This document shows positions 1 to 6,050 of a DNA stretch of 10,100 nucleotides, one piece after another (the stretch's first letter is position 1; every line of letters begins with the position of its first letter). The DNA is from an uncultured Dysosmobacter sp. GTDB taxonomy: Bacteria; Bacillota; Clostridia; Oscillospirales; Oscillospiraceae. The stretch spans positions 1 through 10,100 of the forward strand of contig CAKUBJ010000045.1 of assembly GCA_934636905.1 (NCBI GenBank), given 5' to 3'. The position numbers and the translations under genes are program-made. Below the pieces are notes generated by a model. It saw nothing but the letters and a program-made list of their open reading frames with translations. It had not been told where the DNA came from and made no database searches.

Positions 1-41
1 ATCATCAATGACCTGATTTTCCCTTATAAAGCCGTATTCCT

Positions 42-1133
42 TTACAGTGCCTGAATATAGCCCTTTTTGCACAGCAGCTCTGCCAGAAGGACGGCACCGC
101 CGGCGGCGCCCCGGAGGGTGTTGTGGCTCAGACCCACGAACTTGTAGTCATACTGGGTGTCCTCCCGCAGGCGCCCCAGAGAGATGGCCATGCCGTGCTC
201 CAGCATCCGGTCCAGCCGGGTCTGGGGACGGTTCTCCTCCTCAAAATAATGGAGGAACTGCTTGGGGGCGGAGGGGAGTTCCAACTCCTGCGCCGGCCCC
301 CGGAAAGCGGCCCAGTCCTCTTTAATCTGCTGGATGGAGGGCTTGCATCCGTCCTTGAACTTCATGAAGACCGCGGCCATGTGGCCGTCCTGACAGGCCA
401 CCCGGAAGCACTGGGCGGTAATGGCGGGGCCTTCCGCCTTGACGATTCTGCCGTTTTCCACATGACCCCACAGCTTCAGGGGCTCCTGCTCGGACTTCTC
501 CTCCTCGCCGCCAATGTAGGGGATGCAGTTGTCCACCATCTCCGGCCAGCGCTGGAAGGTCTTTCCGGCGCCGGAAATGGCCTGATAGGTGCAGACCAGC
601 GCGCTTTCCAGCCCGTATTTCAGCAGGGGATGCAGGGCGGGCACATAGCTTTGCAGGGAGCAGTTGCTCTTGACGGCAATAAAGCCCCGCTTTGTGCCGA
701 GGCGCCGGCGCTGGGCTTCAATGACCTCCAGATGCTCCGCGTTGATTTCCGGAACCACCATGGGCACATCCTCCGTCCAGCGGTGGGCGGAGTTGTTGGA
801 AACGATGGGGCATTCCAGTCTGGCGTACTTTTCCTCCAGGGCGCGGATTTCTTCCTTTTTCATATCCACGGCGCAGAAACAGAAGTCCACCATCCCGGCC
901 AGCTTTTCGGCGTCCGCCTCGGCATCCAGCACCACCAGCGGCTTCGCTTCCTCCGGGCAGGGAACATCCAGCGCCCAGCGGGGGGAGACGGCCTCCCAAT
1001 AGGTTTTCCCGGCGCTTCTGGCGCTGGCGGCAATGGCGGTAAGCTGGAACCAGGGGTGGTTTTCCAGCAGGGTTACAAACCGCTGGCCTACCATACCCGT
1101 ACCGCCGATGACACCGACTTTGTACTGCTTCAT
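42..1133 (-). CDS. asd: Aspartate-semialdehyde dehydrogenase, archaeal/fungal-type
   Basis: Predicted to reduce L-4-aspartyl phosphate to L-aspartate 4-semialdehyde with NADPH in the cytoplasm. This is the branch point to lysine/diaminopimelate, threonine and methionine. The 363-aa protein starts with a Rossmann motif GGTGMVG (about residues 10-16). [18 protein letters not shown] (114-131) is typical of this subclass. The catalytic cysteine is expected at C158 in KSNCS (more often PNCS in the family), and the general base at H251 in DGHMAAVF. The C-terminal end has [14 protein letters not shown]. The start at 1133 is chosen because GAAGGAGG lies 8 nt upstream and translation then begins directly at the Rossmann strand; extending upstream gives 43 unrelated residues. 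It is transcribed alone in this window, divergently from spoIID; the following gene, if any, lies beyond position 1. Family assignment is confident; the length is usual for the class. Confidence 0.95.
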   Translation of the reverse strand: MKQYKVGVIGGTGMVGQRFVTLLENHPWFQLTAIAASARSAGKTYWEAVSPRWALDVPCPEEAKPLVVLDAEADAEKLAGMVDFCFCAVDMKKEEIRALEEKYARLECPIVSNNSAHRWTEDVPMVVPEINAEHLEVIEAQRRRLGTKRGFIAVKSNCSLQSYVPALHPLLKYGLESALVCTYQAISGAGKTFQRWPEMVDNCIPYIGGEEEKSEQEPLKLWGHVENGRIVKAEGPAITAQCFRVACQDGHMAAVFMKFKDGCKPSIQQIKEDWAAFRGPAQELELPSAPKQFLHYFEEENRPQTRLDRMLEHGMAISLGRLREDTQYDYKFVGLSHNTLRGAAGGAVLLAELLCKKGYIQAL

Positions 1134-1149
1134 AACAGATTCCTCCTTC

Positions 1150-1189
1150 ACCCCCGGGGAAATCGCCGATTCCGGTTGAATCCGGGGGT
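1150..1189 (-). promoter_or_regulatory. 5' leader hairpin of asd mRNA
   Basis: On the minus strand an 8-bp GC-rich stem, ACCCCCGG (1189-1182) with CCGGGGGT (1157-1150), encloses a 24-nt loop and ends one base before the AAGGAGGA ribosome binding site. If transcription starts near 1190, the mRNA begins with this hairpin. It is far too short to be the lysine riboswitch that controls some lysine-pathway genes. A role in mRNA stability or in access to the ribosome site is inference. Confidence 0.45.
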
Positions 1190-1196
1190 AATGTGT

Positions 1197-1202
1197 ATTA
1201 TA
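1197..1202 (-). promoter_or_regulatory. Probable -10 element of the asd promoter
   Basis: On the minus strand a perfect TATAAT lies about 65 nt upstream of the asd start. No good -35 box is seen: the hexamer 17 nt upstream reads ACCCTT. The start site would fall near 1190, immediately before the leader hairpin. The consensus -10 and the location are good evidence; the missing -35 lowers confidence and may mean an activator is needed. Confidence 0.5.
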
Positions 1203-1304
1203 ATAAACTGTAAATCCGCAAGGGTGTATTTCTCTCACAGACGTTTGTCTGCATGATAGCATAATGTTCCTCTAACGTCAAGGTATTCCGCATTGGGAGG
1301 TTTT

Positions 1305-2687
1305 ATGAAAAAGCGTGTGCTGACCTTTCTTTTTATCATCACTTTGTTCAGCCTGACCAGCGTTTCCGCCTCCGCCGTGGTGAACGGCACGCTGAAGGTG
1401 GGCATCCGCTGGGGTTCCACCGCGCTGGAGGCTGCCAATCTGGAAAACGCCGTAGGCTCCGGATATGAGTTCGGCTACTACGACGAAGACCGGGACTTCG
1501 TTTCTCTGGGGGAAACGGAGGAAACCACCATCACCATGCGCCCCTCCGGCTCCGGAAACGGCATCACGGTAACGGAAACCGGCAGCGGGGAAGTGCTGTT
1601 CCGCTACAGTGAAAGCGGGTACTGCTTCGGCGTCCGTCCCATGGGCAGGAACACGGAAACGTGGTGCAAGGGGTACAGATACCCCGGCGGATTTGAGTAC
1701 CGCCGCAACGACAACGGCACCCTGACGGTTATCAACGTGGTAGACATCGAGGACTACGTCAAGGGCGTGCTGCCCTATGAAATGGACAAGGACTGGCCGC
1801 TGGCGGCGCTGGAGGCGCAGGCGGTCTGCGCCAGAACCTACGCCGCCAAGACCCGGCATCCCTCCCTGGGATTTGACGTCTGCGCCGGCACTGACTGTCA
1901 GGTGTACTACGGCCGCAACCGGGCATCGGAACTGACGGACACGGCGGTGGAGAACACCGCAGGGGAGATGCTTTATTATCAGGGCACTCTGGCGGACACG
2001 GTGGTGTACTGCGCCTCCAACGGCGGCGCCACGGAGGATGCCGCCAACGTCTGGAACAGCAGCATCCCCTATCTGGTGGGGAAGAGTGACCCCTACGAGG
2101 CGCAGACCGCCATTCCCAATTACCGCTGGACAGTGACCTATACCGCCGATGAACTGACATGGATTCTCGACCAGAAGGGGTACGACATCGGCACGGTAAA
2201 GGATGTCTATGTGGCGGAATTTACGCCCATGGGCAATGTCAGCAAGGTGACCTTCGAGGGGAGCCGGGGGAGTGTGACGGTGAAGGGAGAAACCTCCCGC
2301 ACCGTTTTCTATTCCAGCACCTACAATAAATCCGTCAAAAGCCAGCGCTTCACCATCAATGGGGAAGGGGCGTCCTCCGGCGGCATCATCTGCGTCAACG
2401 ATGCGGACACGCGGCTGGATTCTCTGGAGGGCGTTTCCATCCTCAGTGGCAGCGGGAAAACCACAAAGCTGACGGGGAGCGCTTCCGTGCTGTCCGCCTC
2501 CGGCACGTATTCCGTAGGCGGCGGGAGCACCCACACAACGTCGGCTGACGGCGTGTTTACCATCACCGGCAGCGGCAGCGGCCACAATCTTGGCATGAGC
2601 CAGTACGGTGCCAAAGCCATGGCGGAGATGGGGTATACTTATGAGGAGATTCTGGAATTTTACTATACAGGGATTACCATTCAGTGA
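1305..2687 (+). CDS. Secreted SpoIID/LytB-domain protein (putative peptidoglycan lytic transglycosylase)
   Basis: A 460-aa protein with a signal peptide: MKKR, then a hydrophobic stretch (5-19), with likely cleavage after ASA (residue 24). SpoIID-family proteins cleave denuded glycan strands during engulfment of the forespore; LytB-type relatives assist autolysins. The family core is clear: VDIEDYVKGVLPYEM (146-160, E159 matching the catalytic glutamate position), ALEAQAVCARTYA (168-180), CQVYYG (198-203), SNGGATEDAANVW (238-250), and the C-terminal NLGMSQYGAKAMAEMGYTYEEILEFYY (428-454). It is longer than B. subtilis SpoIID; the extra length includes a Gly/Ser/Thr-rich stretch (about 355-425) inside the C-terminal part. 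The ATG at 1305 is preceded by GGGAGG 4 nt upstream and starts a good signal peptide; a TTG at 1293 is possible but less likely. It ends 9 nt before queA. It may be true SpoIID or a paralogue; the sequence alone does not decide. Confidence 0.88.
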   Translation: MKKRVLTFLFIITLFSLTSVSASAVVNGTLKVGIRWGSTALEAANLENAVGSGYEFGYYDEDRDFVSLGETEETTITMRPSGSGNGITVTETGSGEVLFRYSESGYCFGVRPMGRNTETWCKGYRYPGGFEYRRNDNGTLTVINVVDIEDYVKGVLPYEMDKDWPLAALEAQAVCARTYAAKTRHPSLGFDVCAGTDCQVYYGRNRASELTDTAVENTAGEMLYYQGTLADTVVYCASNGGATEDAANVWNSSIPYLVGKSDPYEAQTAIPNYRWTVTYTADELTWILDQKGYDIGTVKDVYVAEFTPMGNVSKVTFEGSRGSVTVKGETSRTVFYSSTYNKSVKSQRFTINGEGASSGGIICVNDADTRLDSLEGVSILSGSGKTTKLTGSASVLSASGTYSVGGGSTHTTSADGVFTITGSGSGHNLGMSQYGAKAMAEMGYTYEEILEFYYTGITIQ

Positions 2688-2696
2688 GGAATAACC

Positions 2697-3722
2697 ATGA
2701 AAACAAGTGATTTTAATTACGAACTGCCTCAGGAACTGATTGCCCAGACGCCGCTGGAACGGCGGGACGGTTCCCGTCTCATGACGCTGGACCGGCAGAC
2801 CGGCGTCTGGGAGCACCATCATTTCTATGAACTGCCGGACTTCCTGAACCCCGGCGACTGCCTGATTCTCAACGATTCCCGGGTGCTGCCCGCCCGCCTG
2901 CTGGGGCAGCGGCTTCCCGGCGGCGGCGCCTGCGAGGTACTGCTGCTGATTGACCGGGGGGAGAAGGTCTGGGAGTGTCTGGTGCGTCCCGGCCGGCATA
3001 TGCGGGAGGGGGCAAAACTCTCCTTCGGCAGCGGGGAACTGACGGCGGAGGTTGCCGAAGTTCTGCCGGACGGCAACCGTCTTGTGCGCTTCGATTACGA
3101 CGGCATTTTCCTTGAGGTGCTGGAGCGTCTGGGGAAGATGCCCCTGCCCCCCTACATCCGGGAGGAACTTCAGGATCAGGAGCGGTATCAGACCGTCTAT
3201 TCCAGAGTGCTGGGAAGCGCGGCGGCGCCCACGGCCGGCCTGCACTTTACCCCGGAGCTGCTGGAAAAAATCCGTGCCAAAGGGGTCGGCATTGGCTATG
3301 TGACGCTGCACGTTGGACTGGGAACCTTCCGCCCGGTGAAGGAGGAGGAGATTACCGACCACGAGATGCACAGCGAATACTGTGTTATCCCGCAGGAGAC
3401 GGCGGATCTCATCAACCGCACCAAAGCCCATGGCGGCCGCTGCATCTGCGTGGGCACCACATCCTGCCGGACGTTGGAATCCTGGGCAGGGGAGGACGGC
3501 CATGTGGAGGCCAAAGCCGGCTGGACGAACATCTATATCTATCCCGGCTACCGGTTCAAGGTCATGGACGGCCTGGTGACCAACTTCCATCTGCCGGAGA
3601 GCACTCTGATTATGCTGGTGTCCGCCTTTGCAGGCAGGGAGCACATTCTGGCCGCCTATGAGGAGGCGGTGCGGGAGAAGTACCGGTTCTTCAGCTTCGG
3701 CGACGCCATGTTCCTGCATTGA
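2697..3722 (+). CDS. queA: S-adenosylmethionine:tRNA ribosyltransferase-isomerase
   Basis: QueA transfers and rearranges the ribose of SAM onto preQ1 at tRNA position 34, giving epoxyqueuosine. The 341-aa length is usual for the family. Conserved segments run from end to end: [19 protein letters not shown] (5-23), [11 protein letters not shown] (58-68), [13 protein letters not shown] (177-189), [14 protein letters not shown] (201-214), HEMHSEYC (222-229), [10 protein letters not shown] (253-262), and [23 protein letters not shown] (282-304). The ribosome site GAGGA overlaps the TGA of the preceding spoIID-like gene (9-nt gap), so the two are probably co-transcribed and translationally coupled. 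In many clostridia queA is followed by tgt and yajC; neither is found here. The next gene is a GNAT acetyltransferase with its own promoter. Identification is very secure. Confidence 0.97.
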   Translation: MKTSDFNYELPQELIAQTPLERRDGSRLMTLDRQTGVWEHHHFYELPDFLNPGDCLILNDSRVLPARLLGQRLPGGGACEVLLLIDRGEKVWECLVRPGRHMREGAKLSFGSGELTAEVAEVLPDGNRLVRFDYDGIFLEVLERLGKMPLPPYIREELQDQERYQTVYSRVLGSAAAPTAGLHFTPELLEKIRAKGVGIGYVTLHVGLGTFRPVKEEEITDHEMHSEYCVIPQETADLINRTKAHGGRCICVGTTSCRTLESWAGEDGHVEAKAGWTNIYIYPGYRFKVMDGLVTNFHLPESTLIMLVSAFAGREHILAAYEEAVREKYRFFSFGDAMFLH

Positions 3723-3733
3723 TGCGGCGAAGG

Positions 3734-3802
3734 CGCACCTCCGGCGGGGCTGGGGGCGGTTCGGAACAGAAAATTCCGCCGCCCTCAGGCGGCGGAGGTG
3801 CG
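3734..3802 (+). other. Large compound inverted repeat after queA
   Basis: Twelve nucleotides after the queA stop lies a two-tier inverted repeat. The outer arms CGCACCTCCG (3734-3743) and CGGAGGTGCG (3793-3802) are a perfect 10-bp match. Inside, GGGCGG (3754-3759) pairs with CCGCCC (3779-3784) and CGGAA (3762-3766) with TTCCG (3774-3778), around loop CAGAAAA. No T-run follows, so it is not a standard intrinsic terminator. It could protect the queA mRNA 3' end, act with Rho, or be a dispersed palindromic repeat. With the promoter and leader downstream it accounts for the gene-free stretch 3723-3958. Confidence 0.6.
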
Positions 3803-3829
3803 GCAGCGGTCTGTGCAGGAACCGGATGC

Positions 3830-3857
3830 TTGACAAAACGGAAGCATCTGCTATACT
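3830..3857 (+). promoter_or_regulatory. Sigma-A-type promoter of the GNAT acetyltransferase gene
   Basis: Perfect -35 TTGACA (3830-3835), 16-nt spacer, and -10 TATACT (3852-3857, five of six consensus bases). The start would fall near 3864, giving a leader of about 95 nt. The leader begins with a hairpin, TCCTGC (3866-3871) pairing with GCAGGA (3875-3880) around CCG. It separates this gene's transcription from queA. Confidence 0.75.
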
Positions 3858-3958
3858 ATAAGCAGTCCTGCCCGGCAGGATGACAATTTTATATAAGAGA
3901 ACCGTCCATGCGGTATGCATAGAAGGGCTTTTAAGTATTTTTACTGTGAGGTAAGCGT

Positions 3959-4474
3959 ATGAAGAAAGCCGCTTCTATTTTTTTGCGTGCTGACATGAAT
4001 CTGCAGGATGTGCGATTGCTGATCCACTGGATGGAAAACCCCGCCGTGACCCGTTATCTCAATGAGGACCCGGACATCGTGTCCGGACTGCGGCAGCTGG
4101 CGGATATGGTGCCGGAGCCGATGCTGACCTGCCATTTTAACCGGATTGGCCGCTTCTTTATGGCCTGCACCCGGGAAGGCGAGTCTGTGGGCTTTGTAAA
4201 ACTCAGAGAACAGGGGGGCGGCACCCATGAAATTGTTTATGCCATCGGGGATGAACGGCTGTGGGGACGGGGCTATGGCACCGGCGCGGTGCGCTCCGCG
4301 CTGGCAGAGGCCTTTCTGCAGCGCCGGGCACGGAGGGTCATTGCCCGGATTTACCCGGAAAATCTGCGGTCAGTCCGTTCCGTGGCCGCCTGCGGCTTCC
4401 GCTGTATGGAAACAGGACGGCTGCACAGATATGAAATTACCATGCAGGACTATCTGACGCGAAACAGCCCATGA
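3959..4474 (+). CDS. GNAT-family N-acetyltransferase, substrate unknown
   Basis: A 171-aa protein with the acetyl-CoA binding signature of GNAT enzymes: motif A is ERLWGRGYGTGAVRSAL (99-115), with GRGYGTGA forming the pyrophosphate-binding loop. Motif B is visible as IYPENLRSVRSVAACGF (131-147). The opening IFLRADMNLQDVRLLIHWMENPAVTRYL (7-34) resembles RimJ/RimL-type members (Acetyltransf_3 group), which acetylate protein N-termini, amino acids or small amines. The acceptor cannot be read from sequence. A GAGGT ribosome site sits 7 nt before the ATG. It has its own promoter and converges on serC. The last three residues (N-S-P) and the stop codon lie at or inside the first copy of a 28-nt hairpin repeat, so the C-terminal end may have been set by that repeat. 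Confidence 0.88.
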   Translation: MKKAASIFLRADMNLQDVRLLIHWMENPAVTRYLNEDPDIVSGLRQLADMVPEPMLTCHFNRIGRFFMACTREGESVGFVKLREQGGGTHEIVYAIGDERLWGRGYGTGAVRSALAEAFLQRRARRVIARIYPENLRSVRSVAACGFRCMETGRLHRYEITMQDYLTRNSP

Positions 4475-4491
4475 CGAAAGTCATGGGCTGT
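4464..4491 (+). repeat. 28-nt hairpin repeat, copy 1 (overlaps the GNAT stop)
   Basis: A perfect 12-bp stem (left arm ACAGCCCATGAC, right arm its reverse complement) closed by a GAAA tetraloop. An identical copy in the same orientation lies at 4653-4680. It starts 11 nt before the end of the GNAT gene and contains its TGA. No T-run follows on the plus strand. On the minus strand the hairpin is followed by GTTTC, so it may still work for serC transcripts coming the other way. Confidence 0.9.
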
Positions 4492-4540
4492 GAGACTGTT
4501 GATAAAGTGGTGAGTTTTCTGCGGCGGTAAGGAAGGGTGT

Positions 4541-4571
4541 GCGCGGGAAACCCAAGAAGGGTGTCCTGCGC
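4541..4571 (+). other. Internal hairpin of the putative element
   Basis: Arm GCGCGGGAAACCC (4541-4553) pairs with GGGTGTCCTGCGC (4559-4571) around AAGAA, with one G-T wobble and one mismatch. GAAGGGTGT also occurs twice nearby (4532-4540 and 4556-4564), so an alternative pairing is possible. Confidence 0.6.
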
Positions 4572-4584
4572 CATTAAAATCTAT

Positions 4585-4616
4585 AGTTTTCAGAACTTTA
4601 TAAAGTTCTGAAAACT
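4585..4616. repeat. Perfect 32-nt palindrome
   Basis: The left half AGTTTTCAGAACTTTA is followed with no spacer by its exact reverse complement, centred between 4600 and 4601. As DNA it could extrude a cruciform or bind a symmetric dimeric protein; as RNA it would form a long stem. It is AT-rich in GC-rich surroundings. Confidence 0.9.
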
Positions 4617-4652
4617 GACTCAGCGGGGCGAAAAGACTTTTTCGACACGCTG

Positions 4653-4683
4653 ACAGCCCATGACGAAAGTCATGGGCTGTTTT
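4653..4683 (+). terminator. 28-nt hairpin repeat, copy 2, followed by TTTT (likely terminator)
   Basis: The same 12-bp stem and GAAA loop as copy 1 occupies 4653-4680. On the plus strand its last T continues into a run of four Ts (4680-4683), giving an intrinsic-terminator shape for the GNAT transcript. It lies only 10 nt from the serC stop codon, between convergent genes. The ancestral hairpin, with A-rich left and T-rich right flanks, was probably bidirectional; that is inference. Confidence 0.65.
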
Positions 4684-4690
4684 CATGCCG

Positions 4691-5779
4691 TTATGCGTGC
4701 TGGGCTTCGTACTGCTTCAGGAACTCCACCAGTGCTTCCACACCCTCTTTGGGCATGGCATTGTAGATGGAGGCCCGGAGGCCGCCTACGCTCTTGTGTC
4801 CCTTCAGGTTGTCGAATCCGGCGGCCTTGGCGGCGGCCACCACCTGGGCGTCCTGCTCCCTGGAGGGGGAGACGAAGGGCACATTCATATAGGAGCGGTC
4901 TTCCTTCCGGACGGCGCCGGTGAAGAACCTGCTCTCGTCCAGAAAATCATAGAGGATGGCGGCCTTCTCTTCGTTCCGCTTCGCCATGGCCTCCAGCCCG
5001 CCGCCTGTCAGCAGGTATTTGAACACCTTGCCGCAGCAGTAGATGGCCCAGCAGTTGGGGGTGTTATACAGGGAATCGGCGTCGGCGTGGGTCTTGTAGC
5101 GGAGATAGGTGGGCACGAACTCCGGCACGTCCTCCCGGATGAGATCCTCCCGGATGATGACAATGGCCATGCCGGCAGGGCCTACATTCTTCTGGACGCC
5201 GGCCCAGATCAGGCCGTATTTGCTGACATCGCAGGGGCGGGAGAGGAACATGGAGGACTGATCCGCCACCAGAATCTTCCCCTGCGTATCCGGCAGGTGA
5301 TGCCAGGTGGTGCCGTGGATGGTTTCGTTTTCGCAGATGTAGACGTAATCCGCGTTTTCCGGAATATCCAGATGGGAGCAGTCGGGGATATAGGAGAAAT
5401 TTTTGTCGGCGGAGGAGGCAACTACCTTCACCTCGCCGTAGCGCTTGGCCTCGGCAATGGCTTTTTTGCTCCATGCGCCGGTTTCCGCATAGCAGGCCAC
5501 GCCGTTTTTCATCAGGTTCATGGGAACCATGGCAAACTGAACCGTGCCGCCTCCCTGAACAAACAGCACCTTATAGTTGGCGGGGATGTTCATCAGCGTC
5601 CGCAGGTCGGCTTCCGCTTCCGCCAGAATGTCCTGAAAGACCTTGGAGCGGTGGCTCATCTCCATAACGCTCATGCCGCTGCCGTGATAGTTCAGCACTT
5701 CGGCGGCGATTTCCTCCAGCACCGGCTCCGGCATCATGGCAGGGCCGGCGGAGAAATTGTAAACGCGGTCATATTTCAT
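4691..5779 (-). CDS. serC: 3-phosphoserine/phosphohydroxythreonine aminotransferase
   Basis: A PLP enzyme of class V (fold type I) that converts 3-phosphohydroxypyruvate and glutamate to O-phosphoserine, the second step of serine synthesis; it also has a role in the pyridoxal phosphate pathway of some bacteria. The 362-aa length is usual. Signatures are VYNFSAGPAMMPEPVL (6-21), YHGSGMSVMEMSHRS (31-45), FVQGGGTVQFAMVPMNL (73-89), ENETIHGTTW (150-159) and YGLIWAGVQKNVGPAG (188-203), where K197 is the expected Schiff-base lysine, plus SVGGLRASIYNAMP (330-343). The start at 5779 is chosen because AAAGGAG lies 8 nt upstream and the protein then begins in the usual MKYDRVYNFSAGP way. serA, often adjacent, is not in the window. 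The gene has its own promoter and converges on the GNAT gene. Confidence 0.97.
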   Translation of the reverse strand: MKYDRVYNFSAGPAMMPEPVLEEIAAEVLNYHGSGMSVMEMSHRSKVFQDILAEAEADLRTLMNIPANYKVLFVQGGGTVQFAMVPMNLMKNGVACYAETGAWSKKAIAEAKRYGEVKVVASSADKNFSYIPDCSHLDIPENADYVYICENETIHGTTWHHLPDTQGKILVADQSSMFLSRPCDVSKYGLIWAGVQKNVGPAGMAIVIIREDLIREDVPEFVPTYLRYKTHADADSLYNTPNCWAIYCCGKVFKYLLTGGGLEAMAKRNEEKAAILYDFLDESRFFTGAVRKEDRSYMNVPFVSPSREQDAQVVAAAKAAGFDNLKGHKSVGGLRASIYNAMPKEGVEALVEFLKQYEAQHA

Positions 5780-5826
5780 AAGAAAGACTCCTTTCATCAT
5801 ACGAAACTGCGCAGCGCGCTTTCCCA

Positions 5827-5855
5827 ATTATACGGCGTTTTTCTGCCGGAATCAA
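5827..5855 (-). promoter_or_regulatory. serC promoter
   Basis: On the minus strand: -35 TTGATT (5855-5850), 17-nt spacer, perfect -10 TATAAT (5832-5827). T-tracts just upstream on that strand (5856-5878) resemble an UP element. The leader would be about 40 nt. The serC promoter and the promoter for the opposite-strand cluster lie back to back, about 100 bp apart. Confidence 0.8.
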
Positions 5856-5955
5856 CGGAAAAAGCACAAAAAAAAGCCATGCGGACGCCGGACGACCCGG
5901 TAAATCCGCCGAAAGGGGAAAGGCCGCGCTCAGCGATGGAGGCGGTTCAACTTAA

Positions 5956-5985
5956 TTGACAGCGGGAGGAGAGCCGTGTTATAAT
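5956..5985 (+). promoter_or_regulatory. Strong promoter of the methyltransferase-ECF cluster
   Basis: Perfect -35 TTGACA (5956-5961), 18-nt spacer, perfect -10 TATAAT (5980-5985) with an extended -10 TGT immediately before it. The start is expected near 5992. It is the only strong promoter seen for the six plus-strand genes that follow. The leader carries a small inverted repeat, TGTCCC (6010-6015) with GGGACA (6028-6033), ending two bases before the ribosome site. The rest of the region between serC and this promoter holds nothing further that I recognise. Confidence 0.85.
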
Positions 5986-6050
5986 ACACTGGTTTATTAT
6001 GAAGTAGTATGTCCCCCGGCGTTCTGCGGGACATGGAGGAGGAAGCGTCG

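Larger units (their letters stand above)
4492..4652. mobile_element. Putative MITE-like non-coding insert between hairpin repeats
   Basis: The 161 bp between the two identical hairpin repeats has imperfect inverted termini lying exactly at the repeat borders. The left end GAGACTGTTGATAAAGT and the reverse complement of the right end CAGCGTGTCGAAAAAGT match at 12 of 17 positions. No open reading frame of note is present. Inside are three hairpins: 4541-4553 with 4559-4571 (12 of 13 positions pair, counting one wobble), a perfect 32-nt palindrome at 4585-4616, and 4621-4625 with 4648-4652 enclosing 4629-4634 with 4639-4644. Inverted ends, flanking direct repeats, no gene and strong folding fit a miniature inverted-repeat element or another dispersed repeat. 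No transposase is nearby and other copies cannot be seen from one window. Confidence 0.45.

Noticed and set aside
1..41. Possible start of a gene after asd (for example dapA) on the minus strand
   Set aside because: Only an ATG at 5-3 with a weak AGG upstream is visible, and just five bases of any coding sequence fall in the window.
1134..1190. Lysine riboswitch or T-box in the asd leader
   Set aside because: The leader is about 57 nt with one simple hairpin, too short for either, and no T-box sequence is seen.
123..1256. Long plus-strand open frame opposite asd
   Set aside because: It is antisense to a clearly recognised enzyme, is low in complexity (Gly/Leu/Gln/His rich) and has no family resemblance; it is a typical GC-rich shadow frame.
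1238..1265. Small inverted repeat CAGAC-GTTT-GTCTG (1238-1251) followed by CATAAT (1260-1265) as operator and -10 for the spoIID-like gene
   Set aside because: The repeat arms are only 5 bp and no acceptable -35 of sigma-A or sporulation type is found at the right distance, so the promoter of this gene is left uncalled.
1278..3920. 880-codon minus-strand open frame across spoIID and queA
   Set aside because: It lies opposite two well-supported genes, shows no recognisable domain and has the His/Gly/Ala/Val composition of antisense frames in high-GC DNA.
4499..4507. TTATCAACA on the minus strand, similar to a DnaA box
   Set aside because: It is a single 9-mer at the terminus of the putative element with no cluster of boxes or origin genes nearby; chance or part of the inverted end.
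4464..4680. CRISPR array
   Set aside because: There are only two repeats, they are palindromic terminator-like hairpins, the intervening stretch is 161 bp, and there are no cas genes.
4685..5959. Plus-strand frame opposite serC
   Set aside because: serC on the minus strand has every family signature; the opposite frame is a shadow.
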